A stretch of DNA of 39,754 bases from CAZSNT01 sp964607765. Its GTDB lineage: Bacteria > Verrucomicrobiota > Lentisphaeria > Oligosphaerales > JABHEG01. This document shows positions 1 to 9,800 of the stretch, one piece after another. The stretch spans positions 1 through 39,754 of the forward strand of contig CAZSNT010000092.1 in NCBI GenBank assembly GCA_964607765.1. The letters are read 5' to 3'. The translations under genes were made by a program, and so were the position numbers. The notes beneath the pieces were generated by a model, which was not told where the DNA came from, made no database searches, and saw only the letters and a list, made by a program, of their open reading frames with translations. Every line of letters starts with the position of its first letter. Positions within the stretch are counted from its first letter, which is position 1.

Positions 1-520
1 TCGGATCCCGGTTCAGCCACCGGCCCAACCCCGAATGGTAGTAACGAAGGCCATAGTCGTACAAATCGTTGCGGCGTGGCATGTGCCTGGCTCTGAGGGG
101 GATATGGTGCGTTTCTGTGGGTGCCGGCGAGGCGGAGGCTGCGGAGTTCGCAGTCGTTTGGGGGTCGTTCGTGTCCATGACTATCTGGACGTTGGCCTGC
201 GCGCCATAGGCCCCATAACTGTAGGTGCGCGCGTGGGTGGCGGTGAGGTGGCGGCCGTCGTCATATGTGTCGGTGCAGTTGTGCGCCTGCAAGGTGATCG
301 AGCCGTGTTGGGCGTCGTAGTCGTAGTCGTAGTGGCGGGAGGGCCGTTGCGGAGGCCGACGCGTACCTGAACAGGTCGCGGGCAGCCCGTCCTGCGTGTC
401 GTAGGTAAAGAACATACTCGTACTCCGAAGAGCGCCGTCGCAGGGCGGACGTTGTTGCAGCCCGTGTGTCGTCGTAACTCGAGTGCCTCTTCCGGTAACG
501 CTGCGGCCGTCGGGCAGCGC
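1..520 (-). pseudogene. RHS/YD-repeat core fragment, cut by window edge
   Basis: Reading the minus strand from 520 down to 1 gives an open frame that leaves the window. It contains YDYDYDAQHGSITL, then TYSYGAYGAQANVQ, and ends in YDYGLRYYHSGLGRWLNRDP. The last stretch is the RHS-repeat-associated core signature that precedes the variable C-terminal tip of Rhs, wall-associated-type and TcC-like proteins. A TGA stop (521-523 on this strand) closes the frame upstream. I see no start codon with a Shine-Dalgarno sequence; the first ATG is at 415-413. The hundreds of YD repeats expected upstream are absent, because 524-768 contains no readable continuation. The simplest reading is a displaced or decayed 3' part of an RHS gene. 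The true C-terminal tip lies outside the window. It could instead be functional through a frameshift or an unusual start. Confidence 0.7.
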
Positions 521-755
521 TCATGGACATATTACCGCCGTTGCCGACCGGATGCAAAGGCTGGAACTGCCCCGGAAGATGAGGCAAGGAGATGAGGTAC
601 AGATATGAGGATCCGCGATCTTGTCAGGATGCAGATCCAACGGACGTTCCTGAGACACCCCGCTGCGGCCCGATGCAAAGGAGGGAACGCCTGGGGCCTG
701 TTGCCGCGCTCGGCGTGCGCGGCTATGTTGCGCATCATGGCTAACCTGGAACGTT

Positions 756-759
756 GGAG
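756..759 (+). promoter_or_regulatory. Shine-Dalgarno for the GH-like gene
   Basis: GGAG lies 9 bases before the ATG at 769. It overlaps an in-frame TTG at 754, so TTG cannot be the start. This places the start at 769, directly before a clean signal peptide. Confidence 0.6.
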
Positions 760-768
760 ACGATCGCT

Positions 769-3700
769 ATGAGTACTGCCCCGCCGGCCCTTCTTGCAGT
801 TGCAGTCCTGGCAGGAGCGACTGCGCTTGCCCGCGATCCCGCAGCCCTCACCATCCTGGGCCCGAACTACCCGCGGGTGTTCTACTTCCGGGCGACGGAG
901 AGCGCGTGCAGCCCCCAGCGCTACCCGACCTACGAGAGCTGGGAGCGGCACTTCGACGGACTGATGGGGATCATGGGCAAATGCCTGGAAGAGGAGTGTC
1001 TGGGGCGCGAGCCGCGGAACCCGGAGTTCTTCGCCAGATTCAAGCAGCGCCATCCGGAACAGGCCGTGCTGCTGCACTTCAACGGCAATTCCCGCGATCC
1101 GCTCTATCACCGCGAGCGCTACTTTCCCGGCCACTGGATCTACCGGCGCGCCGTCATGATCGCCGAGGATGTGCCTGCGACACCCGGCGAATCGGTCATC
1201 AAGGTGTCCGACGCCCGCGCATTCCGCGTAGACACGGGCCGTTACCGCGCGAACAACGACGACATCGCGCTGTTCGGCGTCAAGGACGGCAAACACGACT
1301 GGTACCACTGCGAACACGTGCAGCTTGTCGCCTTGGACCACGCCGCCAACACGATCACGGTGAAGCGCGGCTGCTACGGCTCGAGCCCCCTCGCGTTCAA
1401 GGCAGGCGAGTCGCGCGCTGCCGCGCACCAGGTGGAAGGCCCGTGGGGGCAGAACAACCATTTCCTGTGGTACTACAACTACAGCACACATTGCCCGAAG
1501 GACCGTAACGGCAACGTGTGCTCCGACCTATTGGTCGACGACCTGGCGGCGTGGTTCGGCGCCGGCGGGACGCTCGAGGCCTTCGACGGGCTTGAGTTCG
1601 ATGTGCTGTTCAACGTCACGCATGGCGACACGGACGGTGACGGCGTGGAGGACCGCGGCGTGATCGACGGCAGGAACAACTACGGCATCGGCGTGGTGGA
1701 GTTCGCCCGCAAGCTGCGCGAACGCATGGGTGAGGACTTCATCATCCAGGCAGACGGCGCCCTGGGCCGGGGTGGTGTGCGATCCCAGCGGGCCTGGGGT
1801 TGGTTCAACGGTATCGAAAGCGAAGGCTGGCCGAACCTGAACGACTGGGAGATCGACGACTGGTCCGGCGGCCTGAACCGCCACCTGTTCTGGCAGCAGA
1901 ACGCGCGGCAGCCCGCATTCAATTACATCAATCACAAGTGGGTCGAGCACCTCCCGGACCGCCCGGGCCACCACAGACAGGCCGACGTGCCCTTCGCGCG
2001 GCACCGGCTCGTGTTCGCAGCGGGGCAGTTCACCGATGCCATGATCTGCTACTCGTCGACACCGAAAGTGCCCGCGAGTACAGGATACACGTATTGGGAG
2101 CGCGACGTGACCGTGCCGGCCAACGCAACACTCGCGTTCCACGTCGGCATGGGCCCGCTGAGCCCGGAGCGTTCCGACGGCGTGTGGTTCAGCGTCCACG
2201 CCGCGGCGTTGGAAGACGGCAAGCCCGGCGCCTTCAGCAAGCTATTCGAAGAGTCGTCGAAAGCGCACGAATGGCTGCCGCATTCGGTCTCTCTTGCGGA
2301 GTTCGCAAATCAGAGCGTCCGGCTCAGATTCGTCGCCGACTGCGGGCCCATGGACAACGCGACGACGGACCATGCGGCCTGGGGCGACGCACGCATCGTG
2401 TCTGCCGAGGCCGACAGCCTGCAACTCATCACGGACGCCATGCCCGCGTCCGGCATGCGAATCCGCAAGCGACAGGAAACACCCATCGATCCCAACACGG
2501 GTGCACGGATCACGTACGAAGCAACCTGGCCGATCGGCGACCAGCCCATGCCGGCCTACGCCCTGCATCCGCCGTACCGGCGCGTTGCCGCCGGCTTTGA
2601 CAAGTTCCCGATCTGGGACGAGTTCGTGTGCGGCGCGGACAACGTGCTCGGATGGCTCGGGCGCCCGGAAGCGCCGCCCGGACACCTGGCCACGGCAACC
2701 CCCGACCTGCTGGCGGGCGCGGGACGCGGCGCGGCCCTGGCGGCCAGGATCACGGGAGCCGTGGCAGCCAAGCCGACGGACGCCGGTGTGCTTGTGCGCT
2801 CACGCGATGCGGGTGCAGAGGAGTTGGTGTTCACTGTCGGAGACGTCCCCGCCGGCGGCCGGGATCTGTTCGTCGAGGTCACCATGGGGGGCGACCCAAT
2901 GGCCGGGTATCCGTCGACCATGGCACGTTTCGCCCAAGTCGCCGCCTCCGGCGGCATCACTGACCTGGTCACAGGCCGCATGAGCGAGACTGGTATGCGC
3001 ATGCGCGGCGGCGTGGAACAGCCGGTTGACAGAACGACCGGCGCACAGGTATCGGTCCGACCCCGGACGGTCGCGGGCCGGAGCCTGCCGACCGTGTTCG
3101 TGCACCCGCCGTGGCAGAGCGGGCTGACCGGCTACACGTTCTGGTGCCGGGACGTCCACGTTCCGGCCGGAACGGAGCTGCGGTTCTGCCTGGGAATGGG
3201 CGAGAAGAGCCCGGAACGCTCCGACGGCGTGTGGTTCAGAGTCTACGCGGCGCCCCTGACGGATGGTGGTGTCGGCACGTACGTCAGGATCTTCCAGGAG
3301 TCGTCGAAAGCCCACGAATGGCTGCCGCACGCCGTGCCGCTGACCAGTTTTGCCGGTCGACGTGTCCGGCTCAAGTTCGTGGCTGATGCCGGGCCGGACA
3401 ACGACTCCACCACGGACCATGCGCACTGGGGCGATGTGAAGATCGTGACCCAGGGCGTGGACGAGTCGCAGCTCACCAAGGCGATCGGGACCATGACATG
3501 GGTCAACACGGCGCCGTTCACCTCGAGCTTCGCTTTCCGCCACGTCAACACCGACAAGGTCGACCTTACCTTCACCATCCAGTCGGTCGAGCCCGTGATG
3601 GTCCAGTCCATTACCGCCCACGCACACCCCGACGCCATGTATCGCGTCTTCGAAAAGGGCCTGGTCCTGGCGAACCCGAGTCGCGAGCCCTACACGTTCG

Positions 3701-3846
3701 ACCTGGCCGCCATCACCCCGGGCCGCGCGTACCGCAGGCTAAAGGCCACCAAGCACCAGGACAGTGTGGTGAACAACGGCGAGCCGGTCGGCAAGACCGT
3801 CACTCTCGGCGAACGCGACGGCCTGTTCCTGCTCAGAACCAAGTGA
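769..3846 (+). CDS. Secreted glycoside-hydrolase-like protein with two beta-sandwich modules
   Basis: Predicted 1025 aa. Residues 1-21 form a signal peptide (cleavage likely after ATALA). Residues about 25-430 look like a TIM-barrel of the putative glycoside-hydrolase-like type. DGLEFDV (273-279) and NGIESEGW (347-354) supply acidic residues on predicted strand ends. A calcium-type stretch, DTDGDGVED, lies between them. An inserted small beta-module (about 142-225, SVIKVSDARAF ... TVKRGCYG) resembles modules in the LamG and giant proteins downstream. Two homologous modules follow (about 437-545 and 786-895). They share TGYT[YF]W.RDV, SPERSDGVWF, ESSKAHEWLPH and TTDHA.WGD, a jelly-roll pattern typical of carbohydrate binding. 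A catalytic role is inferred from family resemblance only; no substrate can be named. The gene is on the same strand as the cluster but separated from it by 527 bases. Confidence 0.75.
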   Translation: MSTAPPALLAVAVLAGATALARDPAALTILGPNYPRVFYFRATESACSPQRYPTYESWERHFDGLMGIMGKCLEEECLGREPRNPEFFARFKQRHPEQAVLLHFNGNSRDPLYHRERYFPGHWIYRRAVMIAEDVPATPGESVIKVSDARAFRVDTGRYRANNDDIALFGVKDGKHDWYHCEHVQLVALDHAANTITVKRGCYGSSPLAFKAGESRAAAHQVEGPWGQNNHFLWYYNYSTHCPKDRNGNVCSDLLVDDLAAWFGAGGTLEAFDGLEFDVLFNVTHGDTDGDGVEDRGVIDGRNNYGIGVVEFARKLRERMGEDFIIQADGALGRGGVRSQRAWGWFNGIESEGWPNLNDWEIDDWSGGLNRHLFWQQNARQPAFNYINHKWVEHLPDRPGHHRQADVPFARHRLVFAAGQFTDAMICYSSTPKVPASTGYTYWERDVTVPANATLAFHVGMGPLSPERSDGVWFSVHAAALEDGKPGAFSKLFEESSKAHEWLPHSVSLAEFANQSVRLRFVADCGPMDNATTDHAAWGDARIVSAEADSLQLITDAMPASGMRIRKRQETPIDPNTGARITYEATWPIGDQPMPAYALHPPYRRVAAGFDKFPIWDEFVCGADNVLGWLGRPEAPPGHLATATPDLLAGAGRGAALAARITGAVAAKPTDAGVLVRSRDAGAEELVFTVGDVPAGGRDLFVEVTMGGDPMAGYPSTMARFAQVAASGGITDLVTGRMSETGMRMRGGVEQPVDRTTGAQVSVRPRTVAGRSLPTVFVHPPWQSGLTGYTFWCRDVHVPAGTELRFCLGMGEKSPERSDGVWFRVYAAPLTDGGVGTYVRIFQESSKAHEWLPHAVPLTSFAGRRVRLKFVADAGPDNDSTTDHAHWGDVKIVTQGVDESQLTKAIGTMTWVNTAPFTSSFAFRHVNTDKVDLTFTIQSVEPVMVQSITAHAHPDAMYRVFEKGLVLANPSREPYTFDLAAITPGRAYRRLKATKHQDSVVNNGEPVGKTVTLGERDGLFLLRTK

Positions 3847-3849
3847 GTT

Positions 3850-3900
3850 GCAGGCTACATTTCTTGAAGGTCTACCTGCACGAATTGTAGCTTGCCTGCC
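3850..3900 (+). repeat. Imperfect inverted repeat after the GH-like gene
   Basis: GCAGGCTACA (3850-3859) faces TGTAGC plus TTGCCTGC (3886-3899). The inner six bases pair exactly and the outer part pairs with a 2-base bulge. No T-run follows, so it is not a classical intrinsic terminator, although it lies just after the stop codon. Confidence 0.35.
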
Positions 3901-4131
3901 GGTGCACCCGCCCGTTCTGCCTCGCCGTGCCTGTCCCCTAATACACTGCCCGGCACTACCTAGAAGTCTCGACCGCGACAGAAGGCCCAGAAATTGCTTA
4001 CTCGATTCCGGAGTTTTGGAGCTAATGGGTTATGGGTCGTGCGACGGACCTTCCGGCTGTTGCGCTTCCCTGCGGTAATGCGTATGTTCTAACTGCAAGG
4101 AAGGGATTGCTTCTGTCGGCAGCCTGACCGT

Positions 4132-4148
4132 CGCCACTCAGCGTGGCG
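4132..4148 (+). other. Hairpin upstream of tpsB-like gene
   Basis: CGCCAC (4132-4137), loop TCAGC and GTGGCG (4143-4148) form a perfect 6-bp stem. It lies 226 bases before the chosen start at 4374 and could be part of a leader structure. Confidence 0.35.
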
Positions 4149-4163
4149 GAATTCCCCTGCAGG

Positions 4164-4184
4164 CGTGTGTGCTTTGCGCACGCG
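4164..4184 (+). other. 9-bp stem hairpin followed by T5
   Basis: CGTGTGTGC (4164-4172) pairs with GCGCACGCG (4176-4184) across a TTT loop, with two G-T pairs. A TTTTT run occurs at 4196-4200, 11 bases after the stem. That is too far for a textbook terminator, but compatible with a leader attenuator or transcription pause site. Confidence 0.3.
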
Positions 4185-4359
4185 CACGTGTGGGGTTTTT
4201 GCGTCTGCTGCACCGACAGAACGCGGACATCGGGGTGTTGGGCCGGCTCTGGACTGAGTCGCGTTCAGGGTTCGTATGCACCGGAGTGCCGTTCCCCGCA
4301 CGGTGCCGGCCGGAATGCGCGCGCGTGCCCAACCCCGGACTCCAGTATCCCCCCTGCCT

Positions 4360-4364
4360 GGAGG
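4360..4364 (+). promoter_or_regulatory. Shine-Dalgarno fixing the tpsB-like start
   Basis: GGAGG lies 9 bases before the ATG at 4374. The frame is open upstream to 4143, but those 77 codons encode a Cys/Arg-rich stretch unlike a protein N-terminus. They also lie upstream of a good signal peptide. The start is therefore 4374. Confidence 0.75.
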
Positions 4365-4373
4365 ACGCGAGCT

Positions 4374-6848
4374 ATGTTGAGTACATCTGTCCGGACGCCA
4401 CCATGTCTACGGCTCCGGCTTGCCCTTGTGCCTCTGATCGTCGTCCTGGGAAGCCTCTGGCTCCCGAGTGCACGGGCGGTCGAGGTCCTCCCTCCTTTGC
4501 CCACCGGCACGGACGTGTCCCTGGTCACCCGGAACGGGTCCAGCCTGAAAGGGAGTGTTCACAGCCTCGGCCCGGACGGCGTGACGCTTGCAGTCCCGCC
4601 CCTCGGTCCCACCGAGATCGGGTATGAACACATCGTGTCCTGGAAGGTGCTGAGCGAGCGCTTCTACCACCTGAGCAAAGGCGGTGTGATCCTGGGCGCA
4701 TTGAGCTGCACGAACGACGATCTCACGGTGCTGACCCCGGCCGGCCCCGTCGACATCAGCAGCGACATCATTGTCGGCAACTGGGCCAAGAACGAACTCA
4801 AAGACCTCACAGCCCGGGTGACCACGAAGGACGGCTCCGTGATCTGCGGCGACCTGCGCGCGTTCGACGACGAGTCGGTCACCATAAAGACGCCGTTCGC
4901 CGGGGACATGGTGGTCCCCCACAGCGACATCGAGTCCTGGGAGACGGACGGCGAGCAACTCTACGCTCTGCAGAGCGGCGCGCGCGCACGAGGGAAGCTG
5001 GCCTACAGCAACGGCAGGATCGAGGTGGTCTCCGAGGAAGAGACAGTCAATGTCAGCAGGGACCCGATCGAGGTGACGTGGCAGGGGCGTGAGGAGCAGC
5101 TCAACCAGCTGATGAACATCCAGCCGCCGCCGCCCGAGCCCGAGCCCGAAGTCGTCGCTGTTGTCGAACACAGCAGGGCACACGCCAAAGCTGTCATCGA
5201 CCATCTGCTCACCGGCCAGCCGTACGAGGTCGTGCCGCCGCCGCCCCCGCCGTTCCCGTTCCCGCGCGAAGGCACGCCGAAACACGAGATCGCAGGGATC
5301 GTCCTGGAGGGCGACAAGGAGGTCGTCGACAAGCTCCGGAGCAGCGTGCCCTGCTGGGACAAAACCCAACTCGCATTCAAGGGCTCGCCGGTGTCGGACG
5401 AGGAGATCGCCGCGCTCCGCCAGCGGCTGCTCGAGGCCGGGCAACAACGTGGCTATGTCTTCTTCCACGTGCAGCACGACCCGAAGACACTGCCGGACGG
5501 TATCCTGACGTATCGAGTCAAAGCAAGCACAGTCGGGCAAGTGCAGGTGGCAGGCAACCGGCACTACTCCGACAAGCAGATCACCAAACACTTGGATGTC
5601 GAGGCCGGGGACAGCTTCAACTACACCGACTTCCGCGAGAATGTCAAGGCGTACAGCGCCAAGCCGGACGTCAGAATGGACGTCACGCTGGAGCCGAAGC
5701 GAATCGCGCCTGACCACCACGACGTGGACATGGTCATCGACGTGGACGACAAGTTCCCCCTGCACGGCAGCATCGAGTACACTCACGGCGCCCGGGAAGC
5801 CGGCAGCGACCGGCGCGTGCGCACCACGATCGAGCACCTCAACGTGACCAAGGCTGACGACCAGGCGAGCGTCCAGTGGGTCACCGACCCAGCCAACCTG
5901 GACGACATCAACGCAGTGTCCGCCAGCTACCGCAGGCCGATCGACAAGGACACGGCAGTGACCGTTTACGGCGGCTGGTCCGAGGCTGACCTGAATGACG
6001 TGCTGCCCGAGTTGGACGTTCAGGGCAAAGGCCATTTCACCGGGCTCCTGCTTTCCAGAGCACTCAAGACCACACCCCGATACCGCATCGACGGGTCGGT
6101 CGGGTTCCTGCACCAGAGCGTGGAGAACGCACTTGACCTGGCCAATGTCACCTACGAGAGCCAGACTGTCAGACTCAGTCTCCCGACCGTGTCGCTCAGC
6201 TACGCTGACCGTGCATTCGACCGGCTGCGCGGCCGCAACGTGGCGTCTCTGTCGCTGGTTGCGAACTTCGCAGGCAGCCTCGGCAGTTCGGACGAAGACG
6301 CGTTGCGCCGCAACATGCCCGAAGCGGACGGCAACTTCCTGATCACCAAGGCGGAGTTCGCACGCCTCCAGCAGCTGGCGGACACACGGTGGTCCGTGTT
6401 CGGGCGCCTGCGCGGACAGTACACGGACGCCACGCTCGTACCGGCTCTGCAGAAAGCTGTGGGCGGCGCGGACGAACTCCGCGGCTACGTCACCCGCGAG
6501 ATCACGGCCGACTCCGGCGTCTCCGGCACGCTCGAGCTGCGCACGCCGCTGCTGCAGGATTTCATACCCGGGATGAAATACGATCCCGGCTTCCGCGAGG
6601 AGGAGCCACGGCACTGGAGCTGGCACCAGCTCCAACTGCTCACGTTCTTCGATTTCGCGTACATGGCCCGGAACGATCCCATGCCCGGTCAGCAGCGCAA
6701 CGAGTGGCTGCGCAGCACGGGGCTCGGCATGCGTCTGGCACTGTCGCCCTACTCCGCGGTCAAGTTCGACTACGGCGTGCCGCTGAAGAAAACGGACGAC
6801 TCGGAACGGGCCGGACGCGGCTACCTGTCACTGCAACTGCATTTCTAG
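4374..6848 (+). CDS. TpsB-type outer-membrane transporter (ShlB/FhaC, Omp85 superfamily) with N-terminal repeat extension
   Basis: Predicted 824 aa. Signal peptide at 1-35 (cleavage near PSARA). Residues 47-236 hold four short beta-repeats arranged as two A-B pairs. The A repeats are at 47-92 and 147-190 (VTTKDGSVICGDLRAFDD ... SDIESW); the B repeats are at 97-136 and 197-236. They resemble the small beta-barrel repeats found at the N-terminus of some DUF481-type envelope proteins. Proline-rich hinges lie at 251-259 and 288-296. Two POTRA-like domains follow (about 305-382 and 384-459; 'GQVQVAGNRHYSDKQI' is typical). A 16-strand-type barrel (460-824) carries the L6 signature ELRGY (701-705) and the terminal Phe of outer-membrane proteins. 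The role is translocation of the TpsA protein encoded 34 bases downstream. Classical TpsB proteins are about 550-600 aa, so the N-terminal extension is unusual. BamA/TamA-like function is the alternative, but the TpsA neighbour argues against it. Confidence 0.88.
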   Translation: MLSTSVRTPPCLRLRLALVPLIVVLGSLWLPSARAVEVLPPLPTGTDVSLVTRNGSSLKGSVHSLGPDGVTLAVPPLGPTEIGYEHIVSWKVLSERFYHLSKGGVILGALSCTNDDLTVLTPAGPVDISSDIIVGNWAKNELKDLTARVTTKDGSVICGDLRAFDDESVTIKTPFAGDMVVPHSDIESWETDGEQLYALQSGARARGKLAYSNGRIEVVSEEETVNVSRDPIEVTWQGREEQLNQLMNIQPPPPEPEPEVVAVVEHSRAHAKAVIDHLLTGQPYEVVPPPPPPFPFPREGTPKHEIAGIVLEGDKEVVDKLRSSVPCWDKTQLAFKGSPVSDEEIAALRQRLLEAGQQRGYVFFHVQHDPKTLPDGILTYRVKASTVGQVQVAGNRHYSDKQITKHLDVEAGDSFNYTDFRENVKAYSAKPDVRMDVTLEPKRIAPDHHDVDMVIDVDDKFPLHGSIEYTHGAREAGSDRRVRTTIEHLNVTKADDQASVQWVTDPANLDDINAVSASYRRPIDKDTAVTVYGGWSEADLNDVLPELDVQGKGHFTGLLLSRALKTTPRYRIDGSVGFLHQSVENALDLANVTYESQTVRLSLPTVSLSYADRAFDRLRGRNVASLSLVANFAGSLGSSDEDALRRNMPEADGNFLITKAEFARLQQLADTRWSVFGRLRGQYTDATLVPALQKAVGGADELRGYVTREITADSGVSGTLELRTPLLQDFIPGMKYDPGFREEEPRHWSWHQLQLLTFFDFAYMARNDPMPGQQRNEWLRSTGLGMRLALSPYSAVKFDYGVPLKKTDDSERAGRGYLSLQLHF

Positions 6849-6882
6849 CGGATAGCTTCAGGTTCGAAAGAGGGTTTGGTTC

Positions 6883-9800
6883 ATGCACAATTCGACCACG
6901 TCGAAGACGCCCCGCACACCTCTGCACACGCGCGTTCTGTCTCTAATGACGTGTGCGAGCCTTGCGCTGGGACCGTACGGCTCGGCCGGCAATCTGCCAT
7001 CGGCACCGCACGTCACCCACGGCCAGGTCAACATCGCCAGCGACGGCACCGCCATGCACGTGCAGCAGATGACAAGCAACGCCATCGTCAACTGGGAGTC
7101 GTTCGGCATCGGGCAAGGCTTTGGCGTGTTCGTGAACCAGCCATCGGTCAGCGCAGCCATGCTGAGCCGGGTCGTGGGCAGCAATCCCAGCAGCATTTTC
7201 GGGACGCTTCAGGCGAACGGCATCTTCTACCTGGTCAATCCGAACGGCGTCTATTTCGGACCGACGGCGTCCGTGGACGTTGGCTCGCTCATCGTCTCCA
7301 CCCTCAACATCTCCGATGCCGACTTCCTGGCCGGCAGGAGCACATTCGAGGGGCTTTCGGAGGCCGGCATAACCAACGACGGTGCGCTGGCCGCGGTCAA
7401 GCGGATCCTGCTGCTGTCGCGCGCCGTGGAGAATCGCGGCACGGTGAAGGCCCCGCAGGTTGCTGTTGCTGCCGGAGGCTCGGTGGTTGTGGACGAAGTG
7501 GCTGGAAGCACGATCCGGCTGAAGCTCCCCGAGCCTCTCGGCACGGCCACCAACGCGGGCATGATCGATGCCTCAGGCAAAGACGGCGGCCAGGTCGTGA
7601 TGCGCGGCGCAACCGTGCGCCAGGCCGGCACGGTCCAGGCGGACGGCTCGACCGGCCACGGCGGCTCCGTATCGCTGACGGCCACCGACACCGTCACCCT
7701 CGCGAGCGGCAGTGCCACCACCGCCAACGCCGGCGAGACAGGGAACGGCGGCCAGGTCCTGGCCGTGGCGGACAGCACCGCTGATTTCCAGGCCGGGGCC
7801 GTAGCCCAGGCAAAGGCCGGCGCGCAGGCCGGCGACGGCGGGTTGGTCGAGGTGTCGGGCAAGACCGTGCTCATCGCCGGGCAGCCGGACGCATCCGCCC
7901 CGAACGGTGCGCCGGGCACATTCCTCGTCGACCCGACCGACATCACGATCGCGCGCACGATCGAGATCGACCCCGAACTCACCAATAACGGCGACGGCAC
8001 GTTCACGGGCAACGCGGTGGAGAACAGGGTGCTGGACACCACGATCGAGACGCTGCTCAACAGCGGCACATCCGTGACCCTCGACACGGCCGTGGGCGAC
8101 GGGCTCGGATCGGGTCCCGGCAACGCATACACGGGCGACGGCAACATTGTGCAGAACGCTGATGCCCCCATCGACTTCACCGGCAACAGTGCTGTCACGC
8201 TCACGCTCATCGCCGACCAGGACATTGTGCTCAACGGCGGGATTTCCACGGGCGGCGCGGGCAATGTCCTGAATGTCGCGCTGCAGGCTGACGAGGGCAT
8301 CGATATCAATGCCGCCCTGGGCACCAACGGCGGCACATTCACCACCTCGAGCCGCGCCTTCGACAACACGGGCGGCCCAGTGACCACGGCCAGCGGCGTG
8401 GGCAGCGGCAATGTCAGTGTCGACGGAAGCGATGGCATCGTGATAGTTGGGGGGCTCATCAACACAGCGGGCGGAACCGGCACAATCACCCTCACCGGCG
8501 GGGAAATCCAGCTCGCCGCAGCCAACACGCTTCAAACCGAGTCGGGCGCCATCTCCATACCCGCCCCGTTGCGCATGAATACCGACTCCGCCATTACCAC
8601 CCAGTCGGGTACGGTGACGTTCGGCCAGACGCTTGCAGGTCAGGGCCTCACCGTCAACGCGGGCACAGGCACTGTCACGTTCAGCGAAACGGCCAACATC
8701 GCCTCTCTGAACGTGGCCGGCAGTTCCGGCGTGGACGTCAAGAAGACCGTGATCGCAACCGGCGATCTCACGCTCGCTTCGACCGGCGATATCATTGTCC
8801 GCGACGACTTCATATCCGCCGCCGGTGATGTTTCCCTCGCTGCCAGCGGCACCGGCGAGGCAACGCAGACCGGCGGCATCATACAGACCACCGACGGCAC
8901 GGTCAGCATCAGCGGCAACAACGTCACGCTCATCAACGTTGACGCCCTTGTCCAGCCGGAGGTCCCGCCCGTGGAAGTGACAGCACTCAGCATCACCGCG
9001 ACCGAGACTGCAACCATCTCCAACGTAGCGGCCTACAACGGAGACAGGAACCTCCTCATGAACGGTGTCATCAATGCCAAGAACCTGAATGCTGTCGGGG
9101 ATATCGAGGTGGTCAACCACCTGACCATCACACTCACTGACGCCCTGACAGTTGCGGACAATGTGAGTGTTCACGCCGACGCCAACAAGGGCAACGAGGG
9201 AACGCTCACCGTGACCGCACCGGGCGGCATCACTACGGGCACGGAGGGGGCGTTGCGCGGCGCTTCCGTGAACGTGACCGGCGGCGTCATGGTGATTCAC
9301 ACAATCACTGCAAAAGACCCCGATGGGGCGATCAGCGTCAATGCGGAGAGACTCACTGTCAACAACGAGATCGATGGCGGCAACGACGTCAGTGTCACCA
9401 CGACAGGCAACCTGTCGCTCGTCGGCAGCGTCCACGGCATGGGCGACATCACACTCACCTCCACCAACGGCGGCATTCTGGACGACGGCGACGCGGCGCC
9501 GGACATCGAAGGCGATGGAGTGAACACGACGCTGACGCTCAACGTCGCACACTGGGCCGGTCGCGTCCGGGACAACGACGTCGAACAGGATCCCGGCGAC
9601 GGCCCGGTCACCGTGCACGTCGGCTCCATCAAAGAGCCGATCGGGAACGCCCTGGACACGGAGAACATCGGCAAGCTGGTGGCCATCACCAGCGGCGAGC
9701 GCGCCGAGATCGCTGTGGACAATATCGGCGGCGCGGAGCTGACCGTCGGCTCGGCCACGACCATGAGCACGGGGAAACGGGCCACGCTCTGGGTCCGGAA

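Larger units (their letters stand above)
3847..4373. other. 527-base gap between the GH-like gene and tpsB-like gene
   Basis: No convincing gene is present. Short open frames here have no Shine-Dalgarno sequence or recognisable product. The gap holds an imperfect inverted repeat near 3850-3900 and two compact hairpins (4132-4148 and 4164-4184). It is the most likely place for the promoter and 5' leader of the two-partner secretion genes. I could not identify a sigma-70 box pair with acceptable spacing, nor any known riboswitch consensus. Confidence 0.5.

Noticed and set aside
35..370. Plus-strand open frame of 111 codons, Val/Gly-rich
   Set aside because: It is the exact antisense of the RHS core frame (same codon register), with no ribosome-binding site and biased composition.
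551..682. GATGCAAAGG repeated at 551 and 673 as a regulatory motif
   Set aside because: Only two short copies, with no symmetry or promoter context; likely chance.
754..768. TTG start for the GH-like gene
   Set aside because: The TTG overlaps the GGAG that serves the ATG at 769.
4080..4370. Riboswitch (c-di-GMP or similar) before the TPS genes
   Set aside because: Hairpins exist, but no known aptamer consensus could be matched by eye.
4407..6635. Long minus-strand open frame opposite the transporter gene
   Set aside because: Arises from GC-rich codon bias of the real gene. Its translation has no domain or signal, while the plus strand encodes a coherent Omp85 protein.
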